A stretch of 64,000 nt of DNA from Lethocerus indicus. Taxonomy: Eukaryota; Arthropoda; Insecta; Hemiptera; Belostomatidae. A program made the translations under genes and the position numbers. Where the stretch lies: positions 8,397,575-8,461,574 of the forward strand of contig JACDQD010000005.1 in the NCBI GenBank assembly GCA_019843655.1, read 5' to 3'. The notes under the pieces were generated by a model. It did not search any database and was not told the DNA's origin. It was given only the letters and a program-made list of their open reading frames with translations. Of this stretch, positions 24,593 to 37,411 are shown piece after piece (position 1 is the stretch's first letter; each line of letters begins with the position of its first letter).

Positions 24593-27500
24593 ATTGTAAT
24601 TTAATGATTATTATTTATTTATGCAAGTTGTTTTTAATGTCGACAGAACTGCGTAAAATTAACAGTATGATATTTTGGATATCTTTGTATTAATTCAGTT
24701 TAATTTTAAAAAATCTAATTATTAAAAAAAATACAAAATTAGTTTCCATTGAGGCACAGCTAGGAAAATTCACTTGACACGGTTGACAAACTGATGAACT
24801 GAAAGTGAAATGGAAATAAAAAAATATTTTCTATAAGTAACTAACTTTCGGATTTGAAAATACGAATGAAACGAAGAAATGAACATGTCACTAATCTTGA
24901 CAAATATCACTAGTTTTATCACTAGTGCAAAATGAAAGCGGAGAAGAATCTCTTTCTCTAATGTCTCTTATCTAATTATCAGCCAGCCTTCCGGCGTTGA
25001 TCTCATCCCATCGACATTTGTGAAAGCTATGCTCTCAATAGGCAGTATAGAGTATTGAGGCGACTGGTTCTATAGCCTTAAATAGTCGACTAATTTCATC
25101 GTGGGCTCAATTTTGCCGTCAGTTTCTCCCCCAAGAATCTTCGTGAGGGGATGCTTTACCAATTTTCCGTACGGAGGAGACACTTTGTATTGTAATCTAA
25201 CGCACATTTTTCCCATGAAAAAAGGAAGGAATGGGGTCGTCTTCCGTCGGAGCTCAAAGTGCTCGAAGTACTACTTAAAAAATTGGTCGTCTTTTGTAGC
25301 GTTCGGGAATTGTCGGTCGGTTTCGGGAAACGTCTTAAGTTGAACTTCATTAAAAAAAAATGAATTTATGGTTCAAATACGAAATTTTTGTATTTGTCCT
25401 ATTTTTCCAAAAACGCAAAGGGTCGTCCGGTTGGTTCAGAGTTCTCTTCGGAAAATATTTTTGGCTCCCGCCTTTCGTTAGTTTAAAATAGTAGGATTTC
25501 CGTGTTCTGTAACATTTAGTTCTTGATTGGTTCTTAAAGTATCTTTACAAATTTTTTTAAACGTTACATTATCTCTTATTGTGGTGTCTAATGCTTCACT
25601 GTAGCCACTCGTGTCCGGTTGTATGTAACTATGTCACGTCATCTAAATACTGACCAAGATGGATTGAAAATGATTTCCCTGGTACAGTGTAGAATGTATT
25701 CCTGTTAAATCTAGGTATTGCGGCACTTTGAATGTTAAAAATGTCCGTTTATGTCGTTAAAGTGGTCGCAAAATTGAATGTTTTCGTACGCTCTCCCTCC
25801 CCTCCCATCCCTCGGTCTAACTTGTTGCTTCGTATTGTTCTATCGAAGGAATGTACCGCCGTTTCGTTCGACGACCGGGAGTCTCTCGCTGCCGTGGTAC
25901 GACCCTTGGGATAACTTGCCGTTGACGGTAGTCAAATTGCCGTAAGAAAGGGTCTCGGGTAAAGGAGACGACTGGCAGATAGTTACGTCCACTTAGTGCC
26001 TCAAACACAACTCCACTGTGGGCGCTGTTTGATTCACCGCCATAACTTAGCAGTACGTTTTTAATGCCTGGGATACCGATATATTTGTAATTGGAAGTTA
26101 TATTGATCTACATTTAACATTGACTGGTTCGCCTCGCAAAACATGTTTAAACGTACGTTTGGAAGGAATTTCTTGTACTGTCAGTACATCGAGTTAAGGG
26201 ATTTTACTACATCTCTGATATTACTTTCTGTCACTATGGAATATGTATTTAATTGGTATATATGATAGGATTCCCCTTACTTCGTTACACTTGAATATCC
26301 TTCCGTTACCGGTTTCAGGAATTGATAAAATTCTAGAGCCAGACCAAACATCGAAATGAATCCGGGAATGAATTCTGCGCGTTCATTCTACAATTGACGT
26401 GTATACATATACGAACTATTTCTGTATCATCTTGACGACCTACGGCAATAATGAGCTCGATAGATGAAGAGTAAATTATTTAAGAATTTAATGTTAAGAA
26501 CCGGTCGACAGAGAAAACTCACAAATTCCATCCAGAAAAGAGAATGGAGTAAAAAAGAAGCGTTCGTCATATTAGAAAGCCCATTTTTCTTTCATTTGCC
26601 TCGTCAAACACATGTAAATGTACTTAAGTAAATATTTTTGTTAACGTATTACTAAAGGAACGGATACATTTTTTTCTATTCGACGCGCATTTTGTACGTT
26701 AGGCGATTTTACGCCGCATATATTTTTCATGTAAAGTATCACTCCCTTATGTTTGATATTGCGAGGAGCACTCTCTTGTACGTCCGCCGCATAACAATGT
26801 TCTCCATTGTCCAATCGGCCGACAATGTTTGTTTCTAAACAAGAGGGCTTTGAACACTAATGAAATAGTAGTAGCTGCCGGTGTCAGCAGCAGACGATAT
26901 ATATTCGTGCATGTGACAGTTCCATCGAGTATTAGCGCAGTGGATGACCGTAGGTCGGCGACGCATCTCTAGCTTTAGTTACAACTTACAATCGGGCTAA
27001 TTACAATTTATAATTATAACACGGATGGTACTATCGTCAAAACCTTTATAAAACCATGATTAGTTATTGTTCGCTTCAATATAACTCGGTATCGGCCATG
27101 CCAATCTGATTCTTGTAATTTAGTGTAAATTGGATATTACGTGATGTAGTGGTATGCCCGCGAATTTTTGCGTTTGTACGACCAGAGATTTCAACCATTT
27201 ACATCTCCTGCTGCCCGTAGGAATATGAACCTCTACGTTATGTTTTTTGAGCTCCTTTCCTTTTCTGGACGGCATGTGTGAATAATTCGCTCTCAGTACT
27301 GCCAGGTGGCTTGTTCGTTAACCTTAAAATCCGAATTAGTTCCTCTTCATCGTGGGTTCATTGTTGCCGTGGGTTTCTATCCCCACCCCCTTCTTACTCT
27401 TTCCGCCATGTGGAGGCGTCGGCGTCGTCTATTGACGGCGGCGGGAGAAACCTCTCGGGCAGGTTAATCCACTTTTCCACGGATAGTGGATCGCTGGGAA

Positions 27501-29262
27501 AAAAAACCTTTCTGGGAATTGTCTGAGTTCAAAACGCGTAAACAGTTTTCCCGAGGTCCATTTTGGATTGCTCACCGACAGGCTAACAAAATATTTTGGA
27601 GCATAAGCAGATATTATAACGACAGTGTTGAAAAAGAAGTGCAGGTCAGGAATGCGTTACCGGCAGTAACGAAGAGCGGTTACCAGATAGTGTTTGATTA
27701 TTTTTTACATAGAACTACTTACAGAGTCTGCACACGGTATTGAAAACCCCTATAATTATTAAAAGTTGTAGGACTGCAGTTCTGGCCATATGATAAACTT
27801 TAAGTATAGCGAAAACAACTATAATTTTTAAAAGTATTATACCTGCAACTGACGATTGCGTCTATGCACTTTGATCTGTTTAGGGGCTGCACTTAAGGTC
27901 GTGTGATGAACGCACTGAATAGGGAAATGTACTGTAGTTTTTAAATATTGTATACCCGAAAATTGATGTCTTATTATAGAGCGCGGGGTCTCGGGGTGTA
28001 AATGCGCAATACATCGTTGCCCCGGCTACCCGTGCGCGGGGGGGAAATGATGCAATATTTCCGGGAGCGCCATCGCTTTCGTTCGACTCCGCTTTATCTA
28101 ACCGCCAGGGCGACCGCGTCTGGTTTAGTTGAATATACTCTCGGCGAGGTATATTCAAATAAAATCCATGGGTTTGGTGCGTTCAGAGAGTCCCGGTTCG
28201 ATAAATCATACCTTTTCACCTATTATTTGTGTACAATCAGCTTCAAATTTGTTATAGGTACAAATGTTGAATATATTTTCCTCACATGAATGTCTCGATA
28301 AAAGAAAACCACCCAATTATGGCACTTTTGACGCACGAACAAGTGGTTTCAGGTTGAGATCTCTGGACCAGCGTTTAAGAGGAGAAAGGCGGGAGCGGAA
28401 CTTAAGGAACCCCGTGATTGGAAGTCATATCTTAATGTTTAAAGTTGAAACCACCAGTCTCTGGGATTCAGAACGCCAACATAAAGGACCGAATTTGGCT
28501 TCAATTAGAATTTAGGCTTTTTTTTTCTAGGTGTATTATTTCTTTAATTATTAACCGTTTGTCTAAACTCCCACGCCTCTCTATTCGTGGGTGTCCGCGA
28601 TGACGCCGATCTGCTATCGCGGATCGTTATTTGTGGGTGGGAACCGACAGTAGGGAGAATCCCGACCGCGATCGTTCAATCACCTCTCTGTCCATTAATC
28701 GCGTGGTAATAAATTACCATTCATGCCTATTCCCTTTGAATTAGCGAATAGGAGCCAAAGCTTTTGTACACCATAAATCTACTCGGAATTGGATGTTCAA
28801 AACTCATAATGATGGCATGATTAGAGGTACCGCGGCCGTGATTATGATGTTCATTGTTACTGCCATATTAAAACAAAACGGTTGCTAAATTATGATAATC
28901 TATTCGCGATCATTTAAATATTTGCCATTAAGAATGTTTGAGTATTAGTCGGTACGATTATACGATGCATTGTATCGGTTTTATAGATCGCTGAAAATTT
29001 GTCAATCCGAGAGGGCTTTGTGCAATAAATGGGATATTGGAATGTGAACTGACTGTAGCATTTGATATTATATCTTGTTAGGGCGTTTGTGCTGGTAATT
29101 AGGATTATTATTATTGCAGATTTAATTGCAAGAATTAAATTGCATAAGGCAAGGGCAACAGGAAACCCCCCCTCCTGTCAGTTCTGTCATCAGTCAAATG
29201 AAGTGATAGACGACAGAACACAATTGTTACCGGACCGAAGACAGATTGACAGACGCAATATT

Positions 29263-29308
<46 letters not shown>

Positions 29309-29546
29309 TAACACTATGGAAACATTTGTCGAGACGCGCTAGAAACTGTATTTTTTTCTGTTTAAATAATGTAAATTTTTTGTACTTAAACATCTTCCAA
29401 TTTAATCAGAATTTATATCAAGTTTGAATTTATACAAATTAAGTTTAACGTTTTAATAAAAGAACCTAAATTTTGGGCATTTTTTGAGTTTGAGTCGACA
29501 CGTTAATTTTCACGTTAACCACTTTTGACTATTGTGTTTGTTGCAG
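24324..29546. other. Long intron-like stretch with microsatellites and repeat copies
   Basis: (TA)n tracts lie at 24553-24589 and 29266-29307. From about 24.9 to 29 kb CG dinucleotides are more frequent than in the flanks, but frames there are short. Two related repeat pieces start near 25095 and 27335 (motif TTCATCGTGGG, then GTTTCTCCC- or GTTTCTATCCCC-like sequence). Confidence 0.4.
27335..27515. repeat. Dispersed repeat, copy 1
   Basis: Shares CCTCTTCATCGTGGGTTCA, a following GTTTCT-CCCC block and an inner GACGGCGGCGGGAGAAACCTC with 52255-52465. A shorter relative begins near 25095. The GTTTCTCCC and GGGAGAAAC pieces are inverted to each other, so it may be a small terminal-inverted-repeat element. 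Confidence 0.5.
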
Positions 29547-29563
29547 GCCAAGATATTATCAAG
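29547..29563 (+). other. Candidate 17-base microexon
   Basis: Acceptor TTTGTTGCAG at 29546 and donor TCAAG|GTAGGT after 29563 frame only 17 bases. All three frames are open because of its size. In the 21154/24277 frame it reads AKILS plus two bases. Confidence 0.3.
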
Positions 29564-30384
29564 GTAGGTGGTTTCACAATCGTATTTTGTGCATGAATAA
29601 ACATTTTCCATTTATGATTTGATATTGTACGCGGTACCATTCCCAGCGCGTACCAGTTTTTTCGCCCGCAGTGTTGGGTCGAATTGGGCCAACATAATCG
29701 AGAGTTTTATATACGGATATATGAAGCGAATTCTGTTCCGACACGATGAATGCATGCCGCATATGAAAATATTATCAAAAATGCAGCTGATCAACCATTT
29801 AGAAGTTTGAATATACCGAGTAAATTACTTGATTTGATTTTATATATACATAAATGCAATTTATGCCCTCCTGAAGTTAGGAATGCATGTGCATGTATTG
29901 AATCACTTCATCTGGTGTTGGGTATAAATGACGAAACTCGTTAAATCGATTTACGTTTACGTCCGCCCTAAACGCGCGTTCGTATTTTACAATAACGGAA
30001 TCGGACTCTTTGATCGGCACTCTATTATTTTTGAATAGCGAACGTTGAATATTGTGTGATACATAGTGAAACAAAAAGTGATAAGTGATAGTGAAACAAA
30101 AAGTGATAAGTGGTCGTTTTGCGAAGTGGACTTTTCGTGTGTTCAATTTCATATGTGATATGAAGACGACGGAAGGAAGGCGTAGAAAATGACAACTGCA
30201 TTTGCCGGGTGAGGAGATAGGAGTTAGTACAAGGATTCAGCAGGTGGGTAGTCTCTCTTTTTTTACTTTCTGAATTATATACTACTAGACTAAGAATGAA
30301 GTACCCTTGAATTAAGTCCGAGATGAAACTCTGCGTTTGACAAAAATAAGTGAAGTGACTCAAGAAGTAAAAAACAATCAAAGT

Positions 30385-30413
30385 ATGGATTCATGTCTAA
30401 AAGGAAAAATTGG
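30385..30413 (+). other. Candidate leader exon end with a strong donor
   Basis: The sequence AAAAATTGG|GTGAGTT gives a consensus donor after 30413. Two overlapping ATGs precede it (30385 in phase 2, 30393 in phase 0). The phase-0 frame would join the exon at 33242 to give MSKRKNW-DNSIIINSCGG..., ending in phase 1. The upstream ATG in another frame weakens this reading, and a non-coding leader is equally likely. Confidence 0.25.
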
Positions 30414-33241
30414 GTGAGTTACTTTCTTTACTTATTATTATCATATTTTTTATATTGCACAATTATTATTTATTTATTTCTGGTGTCCATTTCTATGTTT
30501 GTCGTGTATAATTTAATTTTTCTTAGTTTTTATTTTTCTTTATTATGTTTTCTGTTTTTGGTATCTTTAGGTCCTTTTTGTTTTATTCAGTATTTAACAT
30601 AAAGCTGATTTTTGTTGTCGCCCTTTGATTTCGAGGCAATTTTCACTGTGGAAAATCATTTGCCGTGTTTTCTTTGAGAAAAAACCTTAATAGAAATAAG
30701 TAGGTTTTACTTGTGGACGATTCATCATATTTCATATTTTCGAATCTGAAAATTCATGGCTACAGGCTGCAGAAAACTGCAACTGAATTTCCCTCGTGAA
30801 AATTGTCTGAGTCGATTGGGATTGAAATTGTTTTTTATTGAAGTCGAATAAATTTTGTACAAAAATGTTAATTTATGATGTATTTTCCAAGAGTTGGTCA
30901 TGCACCAACGATTTTATGAACGTATATTTGTATATCAATGTCCTCATTTGAAATAGAGCTTCATTTTTTTTACTATAGTTAGTCTCCTATTACAGACAGT
31001 TGTCTGTTATAGTCGTATTAGTTAGAGTGAAATAATCACAAGCGTTCAATTCTTCTCATCCACTAGTCTCTATTTTATCAGAATTTTGACAAATCATTTA
31101 TATATCAATTCCAAATATCGAACCGCTTCTGTTACACCGACTACTCTTTTACCGAATTGGACAAATTTTTATTTATATTGTTTAAGTGTTTCAGTTCTAT
31201 TTTAAGTTTGTTCACAGACTGTACATAATACATAAATATTAAATATTAGAAATGAAATCGTTTTAATATACGATATAGCATTAACCGAAGACCGGGTGCG
31301 TGTGAATTTTCAACTTGACTGGACCATATTGAAATTGTTCAGTTCGTTTCAGTTGAGGACTGATATCATTTTATTTATGTATTTGTATTGACAAAGTAGT
31401 TGGAACTGTTTGTAACCAGGAATATTATATATATATATACATCTATATATAGACATATATTTCTGTTCTATATATTCTATATAGATGTACAAAATAATTT
31501 CATAGATATATTCAAGTACATTTTCTCATTTGTTAATTTTTTTTTTACTTAAAACTATGTATATGTTTACACTCTACAGAAGTAGCTTTAGAAAGTTTAG
31601 TCGTTGAAATGTACACAGTAACATTTTTTGTTTATTTTATAATTAAACCTTGTTTTATAATATTTTGCGTAACAACGCAGTGTTACACTTAGTAAGTTTA
31701 AACAAAATGAATACGTGTTTGTATACTAAACTAATTGTACTAACATTTGAGTTCAATTGTTCAACATACATATGTATTATATTTATAATTGTTATATTAT
31801 ACATTAGTGTTACGTTATAACATGGTGAATATTTGATGTCAGTGATTGCAACGTGATAAGAAGTTATATATTTTTGTAAGAATAAAAGCATATTTCAATC
31901 GCATATACTGTGTTACAGAAACTATACCTTTTGCCCTGTGTAATTCTAATTATTGTTGCAGTTAGTAAAAGAATATTACCCGGGTTTCTTTTTAAATTTT
32001 AATAATGTACAATCAAATAGTTTTCACCGACTCGTTATATCATACAGGCGTAAGTATATGAAGTAAAGGACTAGAGCTTTGAACCGTCAAATTCCTGTTG
32101 TCTTAGCTTAAAGCCTAAGTTCAAGCGCTTATTGGACTTAAAATGTTAAGCAACTGTTTCGATCATGCCTTCGATGTATACATACTAGATTTGAATTTAT
32201 TGTACATTGCGATTAGATAAATAATTGCCAACGCATATTAACCCAGGTTGGATTTTCGGACGAAACCTCTCAGGGCGAGGGGTTTAACTGAGGTACTGTA
32301 CTGCAACTGTCTCAGGGGTCTAATGGGAAACCCCGCTTTTATATGAAGGCTTCCAAGGAGTATCACCCCCCTGGGGGTTGTAAACGTGAGGAAATTATCT
32401 TGCCCGGAACATTTCAGTGTAAGTCTTCCCCGAGGATCGTCCAATTGGGGGAATAACTCGAAAGTAAATAATACCCCCGCCCCAGCGCTACCGCGGGAGC
32501 CGTGAATCTCTTCGAATGGTATTTCTGGAAAATTTATTCACTTCTCAAGATCAACCATAATATTTGCGACATGAATATAATGCAGCGTAACCAGCAATAT
32601 GTTTGGGTTTAATGGGCTAACTATACTGTTAGAAGATATTGAGTGTCACAAGCGTGTTTTGGGTACCGAAACTTCAGACCAATCGATCCCCGGTTGACGA
32701 AAATAAAATCTTGAAAACATTTTTTGAGTTATCGTTTCGATATCTTTTTTGGGTAAGGAAACAGACCGTTGTGTAACTTTAATTCATTTTAATGCATAAA
32801 AAATAACCCTCATCTTGGGTGTCAAACGCGAATGAAGAACTGGAAATTGGAATACCGCAAAAGTCGGCTGGTTTCGAAAGCATATTGTATGTATTTAAAA
32901 TACCGGATTTATTCATTATTTATCCATTTTATTTATTTTTAATTATCGTAGTATCATAGTGTTCACTTTCACGGTACCCAATCTATACTCTAGATATTTG
33001 ACAAATCTTCATCAACTATATTTCGTCTCTTTAATATTGATAAAATAAAGGTTGGAAATAGGAATAATATATGTATTAAATTGTAGTAAAGCCGCGGTGA
33101 AATTAAAACAGGCTGTCTTCTATATTTTATAAACAAGAGTAAATTTATATGAGCGAACACTACAAACGTTCCGCCATCGTAAATAAAATTGTTTAACTGA
33201 TAATGGCGTATTGTTTAAACACACCTTCCATTTCTCGATAG
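30414..33241. other. AT-rich intron-like stretch
   Basis: No gene recognised. A short TA-rich tract lies near 31425-31460. Confidence 0.4.
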
Positions 33242-33287
33242 GACAACAGCATAATCATAAACAGTTGTGGTGGCCATTGTACCCAGG
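33242..33287 (+). other. Candidate 46-base internal exon
   Basis: Acceptor CATTTCTCGATAG at 33241 and donor ACCCAGG|GTAAGA after 33287. In phase 0 it is open (DNSIIINSCGGHCTQ plus one base G) and leaves phase 1. In the frame coming from 21154 through the microexon it hits TAA after four codons. Confidence 0.3.
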
Positions 33288-33459
33288 GTAAGATCTTTTT
33301 TCGTTTTTCTCTTTTTTCCCCCATTTATTTTATTGTCACAACTGTAGAATACAATAAGCGACATTAGTGTTCGAGTAGCACCAATAAAGAGTAGACAATA
33401 ACGCAGAAGAAACCCACTGGCTTTCCCCCCTTTTTATATAATTTTATTTATTTTTCTGG

Positions 33460-33462
<3 letters not shown>

Positions 33463-33498
<36 letters not shown>
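33463..33498. repeat. (TA)n microsatellite
   Basis: About 18 TA units. Confidence 0.9.
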
Positions 33499-33500
<2 letters not shown>

Positions 33501-33742
33501 TATAAAATTTGTTCTGAATTTCCTATAAATCTTTAAAGTTTTTTCCCTTTCCACAATTTTCATTCGAGCTATTTTAACTTGTATACACATGAAAGCTAGT
33601 GGGAGACTGGAGTCCGCAGCTGTTCTACACTCTGTTCCGCCTTCGGTTGTAGAGTAAAAAACAACAAGAACAACAACGTCAACACAAAACAGAAACAACG
33701 CATTCTTCCCTAATTTGGACCCTGTGACATTTCTGTCGGTAG

Positions 33743-33964
33743 ATCCCCCGGTGTGCGGCAAAGGCCAACAAGTGCATGGATTGCGGCAAGACGTACAAGG
33801 GCAGGGCGAGCCTGAACCTTCACAGGAAGTACGAGTCTCAGCAGGCGCACAGGTTCGCCTGCTCCTACTGGAGCAAGAGGTTCCACAGGAAAGGCAACCT
33901 CCAGAACCACATATACAGGTGTCACTACCTCCTTGAGCGCGCCACTTTCGGCCGGAAACAGTGA
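33743..33964 (+). pseudogene. Decayed lola-type zinc-finger exon
   Basis: Clear similarity to the other exons (CMDCGKTYKGRASLNLH at 33773, RKGNLQNH in finger 2) but with several lesions. The Y-E-C cysteine is replaced (KYESQQAHRF). The second Cys of finger 2 is Trp (CSYW). The only nearby acceptor (CTGTCGGTAG at 33742) enters a different frame, so a 1-base indel separates acceptor and fingers. In the frame the acceptor would set, no finger is produced. Finger 2 still ends H-x4-H. Several independent lesions argue against a single sequencing error. A frame of 62 codons remains open from 33776. Confidence 0.75.
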
Positions 33965-35456
33965 CCATTTCAATTATTAGGCCCTGTTGTAACAAAAAAG
34001 AGGACGATTTTTATATCCGAATTTTTTTCGGACGATGTTGACTGGACAAAGTTGATCTTACTGTGATGGCGTGACATTTCTTTAAATCTCTTTCAGAGAA
34101 TTTCCCTCTGGGGAAGAAGTTCCCTTAAGAACAGTTAAAATGTCGGTAAAAACGAATGATTGTATCAACTTTTCGACTTAATTAAACGAATGTTGAATAA
34201 GAATGAAAATTGATTAGTACCTTGAATAAAGTAATGTCTCGAAGTGTGTCTAAAAATTCACTTCGGTTCTCCGAATTAACTGAAAAAAACTCTCAATCAG
34301 TGACGATTTCAAACATTCCTCCGGTGCAATCTATAGCACTATAAAAAATGGGCGCGAAGCGAAACTTCTTAAATTTTTATGTTGGTAATTTTATGGAATT
34401 ATTTCCTTAATAGCGATTAACATGGGGAATGAAAGGAAACAATGAAGGTTACAAGGGTGGTATTAAATGAAGAAAATGCCAAATCCTAAATAAAGTCCTT
34501 GAAAACTAGTTTAAAATTATTGAATAAAATACATTCTAATTTTTAAACAATTTTGATTGAATGACTCATACTATTGACATGTGATAGCTAAAATATAAAT
34601 CAATTGTATGTCTGTTTATATTTATTATATGTGTATTTATACTGTGGTGATAAAATAAAGGAAGTTCATACTCCACCTAGAATCGTTCACATATCCTCTA
34701 CCTCACCCCAAAATAAATAAATCATACCTTGTTCATGCTGCCTATCGTAATCTCGCCGTTTTCAGTTCCCGTACAAAAGTGTTGTAAATGTACGTAAAAT
34801 ACTACGGTTCTTGTAAAATAAGTCTAAATAAACCGATCCGGCGCATAAGCAGCCGCTTGTGAATACATTAGCTTGCACTTTGAGAGCACAAAGTGATATT
34901 GCTTCAAATTATTTTTAAATGTGTTTATTTCAAATTAATTATATTAAAATGTAAGACGGACTTCCGAATCAACAGTGGAATACACTCTTCGGTACTGGTT
35001 TGCTGACTGTTAATATTTGTATTACAAGTAGTCCGCGATGCCCTTTCAGCTTACCGATTTTAAGGTTTTAATAAAATAAAGTTGTAATATTATCAGTTGT
35101 TTTTTAATGTATATTTCTTGTTATAATAGTTTACCTGACGGTAATATATTACCGTTTATTATTGCCTTGTGCTAGCGGGATCTGACAACACTAGAGTTGC
35201 ATTTTCGACGCTTATTACTTAAATGTGTTCTCGTGGGTTGGGAATTTTCTGTTTTCACTTGTCTGTCCTGTCGCCAGCTGAATCGGTTTCGGTTTCGCCA
35301 AGCATCGATGCCGCTTGTTTTTATCTAACGTATTTTTATTGAGACTTTCTTTCGTATCTTCTCTATGCAAAATGTCGATCGCCCCCCCCCCAGTGTTAGA
35401 AATAAGAGCGCGCTGTTTCTACGCCCTACTAATTGTGCCCCATCTGGGTTCGGCAG
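33965..35456. other. AT-rich spacer
   Basis: No gene recognised. It ends at the GGTTCGGCAG acceptor of the next exon. Confidence 0.45.
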
Positions 35457-35662
35457 GTGCGGGTTCGTCGGCTGGTGAGCGAGTCAGGTGCCAGGCCTGC
35501 ACCAAGACGTACAAGAACACGGCCAGCCTCAGGTTCCATCAGAGGTACGAGTGCATGAAGGAACCCAACTTCATGTGCCCCTATTGCCAATACAGGTGCC
35601 ACAGAAAGAGCTCCCTTAAGTTCCACGTCTACAGGCACCACTACAACACTGTATTAAACTAG
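35457..35662 (+). CDS. lola: lola-type alternative 3' exon, C2HC + C2H2
   Basis: Phase-1 terminal exon after TTCGGCAG at 35456, about 68 residues to TAG at 35662. Finger 1 is CQACTKTYKNTASLRFH ... YEC. The linker is MKEPNFM instead of GKEP. Finger 2 is CPYCQYRCHRKSSLKFH ending HVYRHH, where either of two His can be the last ligand. A 6-residue tail follows. The frame is open far upstream, including a run of prolines at a C-tract, but that part precedes the acceptor and I treat it as intron. The closest relatives in the window are the decayed copy at 33.7 kb and the exon at 36.0 kb (H/F-R/K-K-x-S/N-L motif in finger 2). Confidence 0.92.
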
Positions 35663-35670
35663 CGGTGCAA

Positions 35671-35677
<7 letters not shown>

Positions 35678-35729
<52 letters not shown>

Positions 35730-35735
35730 TACACA
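35678..35735. repeat. (TA)n(CA)n compound microsatellite
   Basis: TA repeats running into ACACACACACA immediately after the exon stop. Confidence 0.9.
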
Positions 35736-36000
35736 GAAGCCCACTGATGATTTGTTATTCCTAGTTTAATATGTATAGTTTTGTACACATGTTTATATAT
35801 ACTATAAAAAATGTGTTTGTTATCTGGTTCTCATTTTGTACGGAGTGTATAACCAGATTGACATCTAAGTTTCCATTTAGCCCTATGTCGTGTATCGGTG
35901 ACAAAAGTGGAGCTCTGTTTCGAGGGAAACAGAAAGGAAAGATTGTAGTTTACAAAATTTGACCTATTACAGATACTAATTTTAAGGTTTTGGCCTCTAG

Positions 36001-36209
36001 GATTCAGAATTTTGCCTTTGAAACGGGAGAAGTCCTACTATTGTACCGATTGCCAGAAAGGGTACGTAAACAAGAGGAGCATCTGGCTTCACAAGAGGTT
36101 CCAGTGCGGCAAAGAGCCCCAGTTCAAGTGTCCCTACTGCGAGAAGAAGTGCTATTTCAAGTGCAATATGATAACGCACATCGGACGAAACCACGCGTTT
36201 AAGTACTAA
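36001..36209 (+). CDS. lola: lola-type alternative 3' exon, C2HC + C2H2
   Basis: Phase-1 terminal exon. Of two nearby AGs, TTGGCCTCTAG at 36000 gives the phase shared by the other exons. The first partial codon is N-GA, so the donor exon cannot end in T. About 69 residues to TAA at 36207-36209. The basic leader (LPLKREKSYY) is followed by finger 1, CTDCQKGYVNKRSIWLH ... FQC, and linker GKEPQF. Finger 2 is CPYCEKKCYFKCNMITH ending HIGRNH. Two extra cysteines occur in finger 2. The frame has no ATG before the fingers, consistent with an internal or terminal exon. Confidence 0.92.
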
Positions 36210-36740
36210 GTTTTTCAGTCTCGTCTAAAGTTTCTGTTTTGGACAGCGGGGTTTTTTTTTTTTAATCGACACGCTTACGGAGAGGGATCCTGACGTCTGT
36301 GGGCTCCTGATTTTCATCCTCAAAATCGTACTATTGTCAGAGCATAAATCTGACATTGATGTTCAAGTGCGGTACCCATAAGTACACATCCACACGTAGT
36401 CTCGTAATGTAAACACATACGAGTAATCGAGTGAATATATCGGCGAATCGGCCAGTTGGTGGATAGGATTGCCGCTGTGGTATTATGTGTAAGGGGGTGA
36501 GGGCGAAATTTCATCCCAGATTGTTATCCCATCCTAATTAGTTCGCGAATCTTGTCCGCATACAATTTTCCATTTAATGAATTGCTCACACGCGCTATTC
36601 GGTGTAAATTTATAATCGTTGGTGGACATTCGAAAATATTACAGATTCGCGAATGGAAAATTGCATAATTCAATTTTTTATCATAAATGTTCTAGTTCAG
36701 TTATGAAAAAAAGCAGTTATGTTTTAAAAATTCTCAAAGA

Positions 36741-37411
36741 AAAGAGCAACATGTCCTCCCGTCTTCCTGAACCAGTCTCAGCTTCCTGTTGAAAATCAAG
36801 TGCTGTACTTGGGACTTCACTTACACAGGAGACTCACGTGGAACCCGCATACCAGATTCAAACGTACAGAAACAAAACGACGATACAAATTGTTACTCTG
36901 GCGCCTTGAAGACAGATCTCAGCTCTCACTTAATAACAAACTTTTAATTTACAATAGCATGCTCAAACCAACCCGGGTGTACGGAATCGAGCTGTGGGGG
37001 TCCACCAAACCGCCTAATTCGTACAGAATCCAATCCTTGCAATCCTGCGAAAAATAGTCTATGCCCCACCTTATGTTTCCAACCGCACAATCCACTCAGA
37101 TTCAAAAGTCCCGCCTGTCCATGAATTTCAGGCTTCCCGATACAAATCCTTCCATTCAATTTTATCCCATCATTCCAATCCTTTGATCCGACAGCTTTTT
37201 TCACTTCACCTCCCAAACAATCCTGAGCGCCGCCTCAAGAGAAAGTGGCCGCGCGATTTCCTTACGGATTGAGTAAGGGCAGGATCGGGAATACAATCAT
37301 TGGGTGGTTTCTCCTTCAATAGTTCAGTGAGTGAATGTATTGTGAGCGCACTGTCACTAAATATAAGTTAAGAAATTGTAGTTGTGACTATAAAAAATAA
37401 ATGAAAAAAAT
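36741..37411 (+). mobile_element. 5'-truncated Jockey-type LINE, end of reverse transcriptase
   Basis: The frame starting near 36741 reads KRATCPPVFLNQ, then YLGLHLHRRLTWNPH, LSLNNKLLIYNSMLKP and YGIELWGST. These are hallmark C-terminal segments of non-LTR reverse transcriptases of the Jockey superfamily. A stop at 37055-37057 and frame shifts follow, though fragments such as PRDFLTD near 37260 are still readable. The 3' end is A-rich (about 37390-37411). It is dead on arrival: no N-terminal RT or endonuclease. Confidence 0.88.

Noticed and set aside
33444..33995. 183-codon minus-strand frame
   Set aside because: Part is a TA microsatellite and part is the antisense of a decayed zinc-finger exon. 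Cysteine richness comes from reading the finger backwards.
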